DNA from: Sipunculus nudus
Taxonomy: Eukaryota; Annelida; Sipuncula; Golfingiida; Sipunculidae
DNA length: 64,000 nt
Direction of reading: 5' to 3'
Assembly (NCBI GenBank): GCA_026874595.1
Contig: CM049314.1
Coordinates: forward strand, 29,153,729 to 29,217,728
How positions within the stretch are numbered: position 1 is the stretch's first letter; the number at the start of each line of letters is the position of its first letter. The notes beneath the pieces were generated by a model. It was given only the letters and a program-made list of their open reading frames with translations, ran no database searches and was not told where the DNA came from. A program made the position numbers and the translations under genes. Of the stretch, positions 28,709 through 37,801 are shown one piece after another.

Positions 28709-29740
28709 TTAGATGGACGTAATGATACTGACGCACAGTGATAGACACATACGTATGATAACGGCGTGCGATATAGAGCGGTATGATGACGCGGAAGAAT
28801 ATATCTCAGTAGCAGCATCCGATGCGTTGTGCGGGTAGCGTGTAGGCACGTTCACTATTGCGCCATCACTTCTTGTCGATAAAGAACGATGACTCATGCA
28901 GACGATTTGATGGTGGCTTTCGCAGTCCACAGCTTCCCAGAAATATCCGTCTGGGTATTTCCTTACTACGGCACAGTTTTTCCCGGTGGCAGGTCGTTGT
29001 CTGTACCAAAAGTACATGTCGGGAACCGCAGTCCGGTTTCCAGGCAGACGGTATTGCCAAACGTGGTTCACCAGGTCCACCCAGTATTCCGTTGCACCGG
29101 ATATCTGAGATGTTATGAACTTATTCAGCGCTGTAGCTTCCTGTTCATTATGAACGACGGCCATGCGTGCCCCTATGTAAACGCACATGCTTTTAGCCGC
29201 AAACCAACTTGCGGCGCCACGCATAATCGCGTAGCACGGTCCGTACTGTCCGTTGCAGAGATTACTGAAGAACAGGTGGCTGGAAGACGGTACAACGCAT
29301 ATAAACATCCAGACGTCGTCATTACACGACATACTCACAACAGATTGATATTGAGATTGCATCCTGGCGCAGTGTCTGTGTTGCTCCCCGTTATGTTGTA
29401 CCCAGCCGTTGAAAGGTTTCTTCCCGGACACCCGCCATTCGTTTAGCTTGTTCCCTTTCAGCGAAATCCACGCTTCGGAAATACCAGTACTGTTCATGAA
29501 ATCAGTCAATTCTGTGTGGAACGATAACCCGTCATAGCTGTCATCCGGTGCAGGCAGATACCACCTGCCATCCTGTAACATACCGCACCCATACTGGGCC
29601 TCACTGTTTGTCAGATTGATGTCGAAAAATCTGAATGCATGGTACGGAGAAGGGGCAGCAGATCTCGGAGTCAAAGAGTTTGCCAGACAGAAATCACTGT
29701 ACAGTACCCAAAGTACAAAAAGCCGGCGGATACACCCCAT
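28709..29740 (-). CDS. C-type-lectin-like protein, tandem copy 2
   Basis: 343 residues from the ATG at 29740, which begins directly with a signal sequence (LFVLWVLYSDFCLANS); the open frame reaches a GTG at 29788. Domain layout is as in copy 1: an N-terminal degenerate lectin-like domain, then a fuller one with GPCYAIM, SWFAAKSMCVYIGARMAVV, YWVDLVNHVW, NCAVVRKYP and VDCESHHQIVC. The C terminus is nearly identical to copy 1, so the tail and anchor are under constraint or were recently copied. Differences concentrate around the first domain, in a short window where copy 1 has CGALRVRYEA and this copy CARMQSQYQS, suggesting faster change of one exposed loop. The promoter (minus TATA near 29871-29880 plus TGACGT) is also conserved. 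Confidence 0.85.
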   Translation of the reverse strand: MGCIRRLFVLWVLYSDFCLANSLTPRSAAPSPYHAFRFFDINLTNSEAQYGCGMLQDGRWYLPAPDDSYDGLSFHTELTDFMNSTGISEAWISLKGNKLNEWRVSGKKPFNGWVQHNGEQHRHCARMQSQYQSVVSMSCNDDVWMFICVVPSSSHLFFSNLCNGQYGPCYAIMRGAASWFAAKSMCVYIGARMAVVHNEQEATALNKFITSQISGATEYWVDLVNHVWQYRLPGNRTAVPDMYFWYRQRPATGKNCAVVRKYPDGYFWEAVDCESHHQIVCMSHRSLSTRSDGAIVNVPTRYPHNASDAATEIYSSASSYRSISHAVIIRMCLSLCVSIITSI

Positions 29741-29899
29741 AAGTATAAAAAAAACAGGACCAAACGGGTAGCAAACATCTGCGAACACGTTATCCAGTCA
29801 CCAGCAGCGGCACACGTGCCTATCCTTCTCAGAAGACTGTGCGCATGTGGCGTTCATGCTGCCCAATGGTGGTTATATAGTCACGTGTGATGACGTTTA

Positions 29900-30714
29900 C
29901 ACGCGAAGTGGGGGATTACACACGTGTGGCAGAAACGTTAACATAATACCATCAGCAAGCATACATTACGCGTATCCAAATATAGTTTTTTCTCTGAATC
30001 TGTGATGACGCACCCGGATCAACATGCAGTCCAGTTGGCATCATTTTCGTTCTTGAAGATAATTGGACGGTTGCCGTTGCCGAGTTTCATGCATAAACCA
30101 GAGGAGTAGAACAAATATTTAAGGGAAACCCTGATGCAACGCGTTGTGACAGAGATGCACGGTTAAATGTGGACATCATCTAAGAGACCGTGATGGGACA
30201 AACAAAATTGAAAAAATATGGTGCCATCCAGTGAGAACTCTGTTACCATCCTGTTATTTCATATAGTGACGTGTACCGGATCACATGGTATCTTATAGAT
30301 AATTTGTTTTACACACGCACTTACATACACACACATAGCATAAAACCCATCATAGTCTGATACAATACAGGATGCAATTCAGTTATGCCTTTTTATTACG
30401 TGTCATATAGATTACAGTATAAACAAAAACAAATCACATGCACAACAACCTGTTATACAAAACCTTATTGCCTGGAGAGCTGGCTGTGACGTTATGTCCG
30501 TTATGAAACACGTCCCGTACGTTAATCCCACGTTTCAAACAGTCATATATATGCGTGCATTGTATAAAAATGCTACATCGTTGCGTATGCTCAAAGACCA
30601 AACAATCAGTTCTTTCGAAAAATCCCGAATACACGAGTTAATATCAGCATCTGGACCTCCAACACTTCTAGCGTTTGATGTGTATATACAGTGCCTTAGA
30701 CGGGGCGTACATGC
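29900..30714. other. Intergenic, no gene seen
   Basis: AT-rich sequence with scattered short open frames that lack protein-like composition. It lies between the lectin pair and the double-CARD gene. No repeat or RNA gene recognised. Confidence 0.5.
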
Positions 30715-31389
30715 TTACGAACGGTTGTTCACGTTGTCCACCAACATGGGACGATCGAGATGTTTCATACCTTGTTTATAAAAATCCGACACATGCGCGT
30801 GGAAATGGCCGCGCAGCAACTCCATGGCAGCATCAAGTTCATATACACCGTTGTTATCAAGAAGGAGGTACAGGAGTGTTCTGGCTTGGGCCGTGTTTAT
30901 CCTGTGAACACGTATCTGCTCGACCATGTTGTCGTTGATAAACCCTCGCGCAGCAAGTACATCAACTACGTCGCTATGCAGCACGTCTAATTTGTCGGCC
31001 ATACCGGGAAGTATTTTGTAAAAACTGTCATTCCAAGACGAAGACACCTTAGCCGGAGGCGAACCGTGTGGTCGAGCCTTTTTCTCATCCCGACTCAGTG
31101 CTTTCATGCGATCTTGATACATCCGCAAAACGTCTGGGTGATGACGCCCTATAATTTTCATAGCTTTGTCAAGCCTTCTGGGGGTGTTCGTATCCGCCAG
31201 TGTGTGCAGCAACAGTTCGGCTTGTTCCGAATTAGTCATCTTCGCCCTGACATTATCCAGCTCGTCCCTGTCGAGAAACCCCTCTGCCAACAGCTCGTCA
31301 GGCAGCAGACTCTGTTTCACGTACAATGCAGATGCCAAACGGGGCAGTATGCCGTAAAACGCCTCGTGCCAATGTGAAGAACAAGCCAT
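30715..31389 (-). CDS. Double CARD (death-fold) protein
   Basis: 224 residues from the ATG at 31389, with a minus-strand TATA-like element (CATAAAAGC) near 31443-31451. It consists of two CARD-like helical bundles at about 12-95 and 117-205. Each has the signature order: a Leu-rich first helix, 'LLPDELLAEGFLDRDEL' or 'DVLAARGFINDNMVEQI', then 'T..QA..LL..L', then an Ala/Met/Leu-rich helix and 'F/Y...GM/RM'. CARDs mediate homotypic assembly of apoptosis and innate-immune signalling complexes. A protein made of CARDs alone would be expected to act as a decoy or adaptor, which is inference. It is more distant from the CARD cluster at 41-46 kb than those are from each other. Confidence 0.72.
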   Translation of the reverse strand: MACSSHWHEAFYGILPRLASALYVKQSLLPDELLAEGFLDRDELDNVRAKMTNSEQAELLLHTLADTNTPRRLDKAMKIIGRHHPDVLRMYQDRMKALSRDEKKARPHGSPPAKVSSSWNDSFYKILPGMADKLDVLHSDVVDVLAARGFINDNMVEQIRVHRINTAQARTLLYLLLDNNGVYELDAAMELLRGHFHAHVSDFYKQGMKHLDRPMLVDNVNNRS

Positions 31390-31739
31390 GGTCGTGGTAG
31401 GGCTCCAACATGAATTGTGCCTGGCAACTAGACATCACCGCTGCTTTTATGTGTTTTCGAACATGTACAGCCAGGCAGTGCGCATGCCTGGCGGTTGACG
31501 GCATTGGCTCAAAATTGTTTACCAAATTCAAATGTGAGTAACGGCAGAGCTCATGTGACATAACAAAAAATGGCCTCATTTCAAGGTCAGTCAACTGCAT
31601 GAGCGAAGATACGTTTCTGAGATGCATTATCCCACGCGTCATGAACACATATAGATATAAAAACACCATGAGGAGATGTATGCACTGGTGTTATTGTGTG
31701 TGACGTACGCTATCAGATATCAGGTACACAATGGCGCTT

Positions 31740-32282
31740 TCACGAGAAAGGACCAAATGACACACAGCAGCAACGGGAGGTTACATTCCTCTTTTGGTAT
31801 CGGCTACATGGGCAGTACTTGAAACACAGCAGACCCCTGTGGAAATCACTGTCAGCGTGAGACACTCGGTACTCTTTGCTAAAGAAGCAGTACAATATGT
31901 ACACAGCCAGGCATCGGGCTTCAGCCGTCGGGACCATGCGTGTAAGGTTCACTGTGATCGAAGGGCATATCCTGTGCCAGCTGACCCACGGTTCCGTTTT
32001 ATACACAGCCGTCAAAGTAGCCTCATCAAGTGTGATCCCGTACCCTCTCCCGATATCAGTTATCATACTCAAGCAGAGGCTGGGTGGCCACGGGTCCACG
32101 CCGTCAACCAGTTCCACGCACTGCCACGATCTGGGAAATACATCAGTTGATCTGTCGTCAAGGACTTTGATCTTCTTCAAAAGTAGCTCCGCGTGACCCA
32201 TTAAATTGTCCATCAGATATGTCATTTCGTTCTTGTCGCACAACCTGCTGGTTAACTGGTCGTCGGCTGGGAGCGAATGCAT
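31740..32282 (-). CDS. Conserved viral protein, paralogue of the gene at 3539-4060
   Basis: 180 residues from the ATG at 32282 (the frame itself begins one codon earlier with GTG). The core from about residue 60 matches the product of 3539-4060: VDPWPP, AVYK, a central 'LTRMVPTAEARCLAVYILYC' corresponding to 'KFTPMSADAELLSYVIYC', and a terminal strand. The N terminus differs: here a Leu/Lys helix (LLLKKIKVL) replaces the basic stretch. The last 15 residues are Cys-rich. Function unknown. The two copies are 28 kb apart, so the family has dispersed rather than remaining in tandem. Confidence 0.72.
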   Translation of the reverse strand: MHSLPADDQLTSRLCDKNEMTYLMDNLMGHAELLLKKIKVLDDRSTDVFPRSWQCVELVDGVDPWPPSLCLSMITDIGRGYGITLDEATLTAVYKTEPWVSWHRICPSITVNLTRMVPTAEARCLAVYILYCFFSKEYRVSHADSDFHRGLLCFKYCPCSRYQKRNVTSRCCCVSFGPFS

Positions 32283-33140
32283 CACGCTGTGTCCGAAGTA
32301 TAATCAAGAATGAGCACACGTCCGCAACTGTTGGGTACGTCAAACACAATGTGTTGTGTGGGCGTGGCTTGAATGGGATACATGTATTCGGAAGGTCTCA
32401 CCCGCCATGAAACAAGGGGTGACGGCTTCTCAAGCTCACATGAATATATATATATGTATATGAGGGGTGACGGGTTGAAATGTGGTTAAACAGGGTTCGT
32501 CCCTGGTATGATCTTAATACGTTTGCTGGTAATCTGCTTTTTCATCGCTGCTCGATAACTGTCTGCGTGTTTGCATGTATACATAAATTAGTTTTGTCGT
32601 TGGCGATCGGTTTCAGATTAAACACCCGATACAGAAAACCCTGCACGCCGAGGTGTACTTTCACGTTATATACATTTTTAAAAAAGAAGAAGACGGGTAC
32701 ATCAAAACCATTCGTCACCCAGATGTATATTTTAGGCACATCCAATGCGAATGCACGAATATCGTTTGAACAACCAGATGTTATATGGATCTGATCAACC
32801 AGATACGACAAACATACTAATAGATGTTGATATCACTTGATACTTCCAAACTCAGAAAACGAAATTTTAAATAAATGCATATGTGACAATATTTCAAAAT
32901 ATGTATAAAAACGTGATGTACTCGTTATTTTCAACAATGTTTTGCCTGAATCTACGTCACAATACCTGTGGAACTCATAAGACGGAACTTATATAATGAA
33001 TAAAATATGAAAGTTTCACGGTCTTCTTTATGCCATGATCATCCGCATATGTGATTCATGATCATTTCCTGATACATTTTATAAATACATAAAGGCACAC
33101 AAAACATCCAGTTCAATTAAAGTATGCAGTCCGCACAAAT
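32283..33140. other. Intergenic, no gene seen
   Basis: AT-rich with a short (AT)n element near 32443-32462. It leads into the repeat region. No supportable frame. Confidence 0.5.
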
Positions 33141-33698
33141 GTTGTTTCATGTGTGCAACTTAATTAGATAAATCCGTTGTCTATCTGATATAGTTCTACT
33201 CATCGTCGGCAGGTGGCGATACTGACGCCAATATATTGGTCAGCAACACAAAATGGCCATTTGCCGGACAACGGTCTACACAACATTTACGAAATACCTG
33301 CAATAATTTTAGTAAAAATATGCCTCAAACGTTCAACGAGTGACATTCGTGATATATTTTCCAGTTTGCGGGTACATCTTGCACAAACGTGAAATCTGCC
33401 GCACACCAAAGATTTCAATGTTGTTTCATGTGTGCAACTTAATTAGATAAATCCATTGTCTATCTGATATAGTTCCACTTGTCGTCGGCAGGTGGCGATA
33501 CTGACACCGTCATATTGGTCAGCAACACAAAATGGCCATTTGCCGGACAACGGTCTACACAACATTTACAAAATATGTGCTAAAATCTTTGGAAAAATAT
33601 GCTTTAAGCGTTCAACGAGTAACATTTGCGATATCTTTTTCAGTTTGTGCGTACATCTTGCACAAACGTGAAATCTGCCGCACACCAAAGATTTCAAT
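33141..33698 (+). repeat. 279-bp tandem duplication
   Basis: Two copies start at 33141 and 33420 (GTTGTTTCATGTGTGC...). They share the AATTAGATAAATCC, GTCGGCAGGTGGCGATACTG and TGCCGGACAACGGTCTACAC segments with few differences. An inverted, more diverged copy lies near 36450-36660, forming the outer edge of the large inverted repeat. Confidence 0.85.
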
Positions 33699-34319
33699 GT
33701 GTCCACAACCCTACTATATAAGCAGGCCGAGTCTATTATACTATCAGTTGAGAGCGCTCTCTGGGCGCTTTTGGGTCCCAGACGGCTCCCCTGGGGGGGG
33801 GGGGGGGGAGGGGGCGGCCTCTGCCTTATGTCAAGAAGTAGTAGAGTTGTGGGTCTGTGGCCGGTTGTGTGGTTCAAGTCAGAACTAGACCGGTTGTAGG
33901 TTTGGGGATCACCGGCAGGAGGGGAATAAGGGTCAGTTGGATGTGAAAGGTCGGTTGGGGTCGTCGAGGTCGGATGTGAAAGGTCAACAGGGGTCGCCGG
34001 GGGGGGGAGAACAGGGGAGTTCTGGATGGGATCGGGTCGAAGGGGAAAGGTCAGCAGGCTCGCCTGGGGGGGGGGGGGGGAACAGGAGAGTTGTGAGTGG
34101 GATCGGGTCGGAGGTGAAAGGTCAACAGGGGTCACAAGGGGGGGGGGAACAGGGGAGTCCTAGGTGGGTTCGTATACGGATGTGAATGGTTAAAGAGTGA
34201 TCGTCGGGTATCATCGGTACTGGGGAAGCCAACGGTGTGCAACGCACGTCAAAGCACAATGGGATCGTTCCGATCACCACAGAGTCTCCCCTGGGGCCGA
34301 GGCCCCTAAAGAGGTTTCT

Positions 34320-34790
34320 CCACAGGGGTCGTGGTGGGGGCCTCGCCCCCAGGGGATTATACTTTATGGGGGATCGATCCCTAAAAAGAATACACACAGG
34401 GGGCGAGGCCCCCATAAGGAATTACATGGAGGGCCCGTGGTGGGGGCCTCGCCCCCAGGGGATTATACTTTATGGGGGATCGATCCCTAAAAAGAATACA
34501 CACAGGGGGCGAGGCCCCCATAAGGAATAACATGGAGGGCCCGTGGTGGGGGCCTCGCCCCCAGGGGAAAATACTTTATGTGGGATCGATCCCTACAAAG
34601 AATATACCCAGGGGGCGAGGCCCCCATCAGGAATTACATGGAGGGCCCGTGGTGGGGGCCTCGCCCCCAGGGGATAATACTTTATGTGGGATCGATCCCT
34701 ACAAAGAATATACACCGGGGGCGAGGCCCCCATAAGGAAATATATGGAAGGATCGTGATGGGGGCCTCGCCCCCGGGAGAATACTGTATG
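34320..34790 (+). repeat. Left array of about 105-bp units
   Basis: Five units at about 34338, 34442, 34549, 34656 and 34760. Each contains GGGGGCCTCGCCCCC (hairpin with 6-bp stem and 3-base loop), the 12-base palindrome GGGATCGATCCC or a variant of it, and a second inverted GGGGGCGAGGCCCCC. Confidence 0.85.
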
Positions 34791-34796
34791 GGGATC

Positions 34797-34855
34797 GGGG
34801 CGCCGAAGGCGCCAATACACAGATGTATGTATGGAGGGCGCCTTCGGCGCCTCGA
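34797..34855. other. Centre of the inverted repeat with two GC hairpins
   Basis: GGCGCCGAAGGCGCC and GGCGCCTTCGGCGCC flank about 23 bases that include ATGTATGTAT. Each can form a 6-bp stem, and the two are inverse to each other. This is the pivot of the palindrome and a natural candidate for a replication origin or a recombination-generated junction. Confidence 0.6.
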
Positions 34856-34861
34856 TCCCTA

Positions 34862-35640
34862 AAATGAATATTCCCGGGGGGCGAGGCCCCCACCACGGGC
34901 CCTCCATGTATATCCTTATGGGGGCCTCGCCCCCAGTGTATATTCTTTTCAGGGATCGATCCCACATAAATTATTATCCCCTGGGGGCTAGGCCCCCACC
35001 ACGTGCCTTCCATGTATTTCCTTATGGGGGCCTCGCCCCCAGTGTATATTCTTTGTAGGGATCGATCCCACATAAAGTATTATCCCCTGGGGGCGAGGCC
35101 CCCACAACGTGCCTTCCATGTAATTCCTGATGGGGGCTTCGCCCCCTGGGTATATTCTTTGTAGGGATCGATCCCACATAAAGTATTTTCCCCTGGGGGC
35201 GAGGCCCCCACCACGGGCCTTCCATGTAATTCCTTATGTGGGCCTCGCCCCCTGTGTATATTCTTTTTAGGGATCGATCCCACATAAAGTATTATCACCT
35301 GGGGGCGAGGCCCCCACCACGGGCCTTCCATATATTTCCTTATGGGGGCCTCGCCCCCGGGGTATATTCTTTTTAGGGATCGATCCCCCATAAAGTATTA
35401 TTCCCGGGGGCGAGGCCCCCACCACGGGCCTTCCATGTAATTCCTTATGGGGGCCTCGCCCCTTGTGTATATTCTTTGTAGGGATCGATCCCACATAAAG
35501 TATTATTCCCGGGGGCAAGGCCCCCACCACGGGCCTTCCATGTAATTCCTTATGGGGGCCTCGCCCCTTGTGTATATTCTTTGTAGGGATCGATCCCACA
35601 TAAAGTATTCTTCCCGGGGGCGAAGCCCCCACCACGAGCC
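34862..35640 (-). repeat. Right array of about 105-bp units, inverted relative to the left array
   Basis: About eight units (near 34878, 34984, 35092, 35198, 35303, 35409, 35515 and 35618) carry the same elements in reverse orientation. Minor variants such as GGGGGCAAGGCCCCC and GGGGGCTAGGCCCCC occur. Confidence 0.85.
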
Positions 35641-36143
35641 CTGTGGAGAAATTTCTATAGGGGCCTCGGCCCTAGTGGAGACCCTCTGTCGGGATCTGAA
35701 CGATCCCCTAGTGCTTTGACATGCGTTGCACACCTGTGGCTTTTCCAGTACCGATGATATCCGATGAACACTCTTTAACCATTCACATGGGTCTCCGATC
35801 CCAACCAGGACTCCCCTGTTCCCCCCGCCAGGCGATCCTACCCAGAACTCCCCTGTTCCCCCCGCCAGGCGATCCCACCCAGAACTCCCCTGTTCCCCCC
35901 CCCCCCGGTAAACCCTACTGACCTTTCATCTCTAACCTCGACGACCCAGACCGACCTTTCACATCCTACCGACTCTTCTTCCCCCCCCCCCCTGCCGGCG
36001 ATCCCCAAACCTACAACTGGTCTACTTCTGACTTGAACCACACAACCGACCCCTGGTGGCCACAGGGCCACAACTCTACTACTTCTTGACATAAGGCAGA
36101 GGGAGGGGCCGCCCCCTCCCCCCCTCAAGTCCCCCCCTCCCCC

Positions 36144-36388
36144 ACAGGGGAGCCGTCTGGGAGCCAAAAGCGCCCATAGAGGTATAACGTCCCTGGGTGG
36201 GCTCGAACCACCAACCTTCCGATTAACAGCCGGACGCGCTAACCGTTGCGCCACAGGGACTACATGCTTTGTGTACGTGAGTTTCTTATGTTATCATGAA
36301 CAGGTACTGTTCCTTGATTTGATTGGCTGATGGAAAGTGTGACGTCACAGACACAGGGGAGCCGTCTGGGACCCAAAAGCGCCCATAG
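36144..36388. repeat. 37-bp direct repeat flanking the tRNA-containing segment
   Basis: ACAGGGGAGCCGTCTGGGA followed by CCAAAAGCGCCCATAGAG occurs at about 36144-36180 and again at about 36352-36388, with one mismatch. The roughly 170 bases between hold the tRNA. The opposite arm has a single copy with no insert, so the segment was inserted or duplicated here. Confidence 0.7.
36188..36260 (-). tRNA. tRNA-Asn (anticodon GTT)
   Basis: 73 bases including the discriminator G. The acceptor stem GTCCCTG/CAGGGAC is perfect. The D arm is GCGC-AACGGTTA-GCGC. The anticodon arm TCCGG-CTGTTAA-TCGGA has one G-T pair and anticodon GTT. The T arm is GGTGG-TTCGAGC-CCACC. The A-box (TGGCGCAACGG) and B-box (GGTTCGAGCCC) of the internal RNA polymerase III promoter are intact, no CCA is encoded, and a short T4 run follows near 36168. 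It is close to the usual animal nuclear tRNA-Asn, so it is of eukaryotic origin. It sits in only one arm of the inverted repeat. Confidence 0.95.
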
Positions 36389-36797
36389 AGCGCTCTCAAC
36401 TGATACTATTATAGAGCCGGCCTGCTTATATAGTAGGGTTGTGGACACATTTAATCTTTGGTGTGTGGCAGAATTATCGTTTGTGCAAGATGCACGCGAA
36501 ATCTGGCGAAGATATCGTAAATGTTACTCGTGGAACGTTGGAGGCATATTTTTCCTAAAATTTTAGCAGGTATTTCGTAAATGTCATGTAGACCGTTGTC
36601 CGGCAAAGGGCTATTTTGTTGTGTTGACCAGTGCTGTATGAGGCAGCGCCCCCTATCGTATGTTACCGGAACTATTTTAACCATGTCCACAGAGGAGATA
36701 TGTGTAACAAATTTAATATCTGAGTCAGACTTAGAATGACTGAATGCTGGCATCTTGGTGGATCGTGAAATATATTTCGATAGCATGGAGTCTATCA

Positions 36798-36803
<6 letters not shown>

Positions 36804-36860
<57 letters not shown>
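36804..36860. repeat. (TA)n microsatellite
   Basis: About 57 bases of uninterrupted alternating TA. Confidence 0.95.
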
Positions 36861-36862
<2 letters not shown>

Positions 36863-36955
36863 ACATTTCTAATGATGGCATGTAAAATGGGCGTACCGAA
36901 AATATAAAGCCATATTTATTTAATATTATGTATTAAGTATCCACAATCCCAAAAT

Positions 36956-37107
36956 CTGATCAATAGTGGTTTTTTACGTTGTATCACATACCATACAGAC
37001 GCTGTCATACAATGTCCTTTTCAGAAAACTACTCTGATCAATAGTGGTTTTTTACGTTGTATCACATACCATACAGACGCTGTCATACAATGTCCTTTTC
37101 AGAAAAC
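36956..37107 (+). repeat. 78-bp tandem duplication
   Basis: CTGATCAATAGTGG... to ...CCTTTTCAGAAAAC is repeated almost exactly at 36956 and 37034. No coding potential is supported. Confidence 0.85.
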
Positions 37108-37119
37108 AACAAGCCGTAC

Positions 37120-37680
37120 GTTTGAGACTAGTATCTATTGTTAAGCCGTATAATAATATATATATCATCCGTTACCGCTGTTTTGAAACATACACAGTTA
37201 GACATTTCATGTTAACATTTCATTTTGACATTTCATTTTGACATTTCATTTACATTTGACATTATCAACAGTAATCATCTTTTAGCATAACGTCGGGTGA
37301 CGTTTGAGACAAGCATATATTGTTAAGCCGTATAATAATATGTATATCATCCGTGATCGCTGTTTTGAAACATACACAGTTAGACATATCATGTTAACAT
37401 TTCATTTTGACATTTCATTTTGACATTTCATTTACATTTGACATTATCAACAGTAATCATCTTTTAGCATAACGTCGGGTGACGTTTGAGACAAGCATAT
37501 ATTGTTAAGCCGTATAATAATATGTATATCATCCGTGATCGCTGTTTTGAAACATACACAGTTAGACATATCATGTTAACATTTCATTTTGACATTCCAT
37601 TTTGACATTTCATTTAACATTTCATTTTGACATTTCATTTTGACATTTCACATGATCAACAGTAATCAACTCTAAACATA
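37120..37680 (+). repeat. 182-bp tandem repeat, three copies
   Basis: Units begin with GTTTGAGAC near 37120, 37302 and 37484. Each contains 'TTGTTAAGCCGTATAATAAT' and a run of TTTCATTTTGACA sub-repeats. The third copy diverges at its end. The sub-repeats vary in number between copies. Confidence 0.85.
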
Positions 37681-37801
37681 ACTTTTAGCATATATTTACA
37701 TCTCCATACACAATAAACAGTCAAGCATTTTGAGTTTCGTGTTGGCTCGCTTTGTCACAATGACACAGAACCACATTACGTTTTACGTGGAAAGTATCAG
37801 T

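Larger units (their letters stand above)
27160..29900. repeat. Tandem duplication of about 1.4 kb carrying the two lectin genes
   Basis: The unit runs from about 27160 to 28510 and again from about 28510 to 29900. Similarity includes promoter, gene and 3' flank: GGGGGCGTATTG at 27247 and 28672, and GCGATATAGAGCGG at about 27346 and 28770. Confidence 0.75.
33420..36660. repeat. Large inverted repeat, about 3.2 kb overall
   Basis: From outside inward, matched inverted blocks are: TGCCGGACAACGGTCTACA (33541) with its complement at 36590-36605; TACTATATAAGCAGGCC (33712) with its complement near 36420-36440; GCGCTTTTGGGTCCCAGACG (33766) with complements near 36166 and 36370; G-rich 'GGGGAACAGGGGAGTTCT' units (34000-34160) with inverse units at 35815-35900; a 'CATCGGTACTGG' block (34209) with its complement near 35745; and then arrays of about 105 bp in opposite directions. 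The centre is near 34828. Arm lengths differ because the arrays have unequal copy number. No gene is supported inside. The long open frames here are by-products of repeats whose length is near a multiple of three. Confidence 0.85.

Noticed and set aside
33532-34185. Open frames rich in Gly or Pro in the G-rich arm, with a mirror frame near 35721-36254
   Set aside because: They arise from poly-G and poly-C runs and the inverted repeat. No promoter or homology-like features.
34122-35733. Eleven overlapping open frames of 60-125 codons on both strands in the inverted repeat
   Set aside because: They translate the 105-bp unit over and over because its length is close to a multiple of three and it lacks stops. 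All frames are equally open, so they are repeat artefacts.
35960-36660. A CRISPR-like array in the repeat region
   Set aside because: Repeats are tandem or inverted with no unique spacers, and the organism type does not fit.
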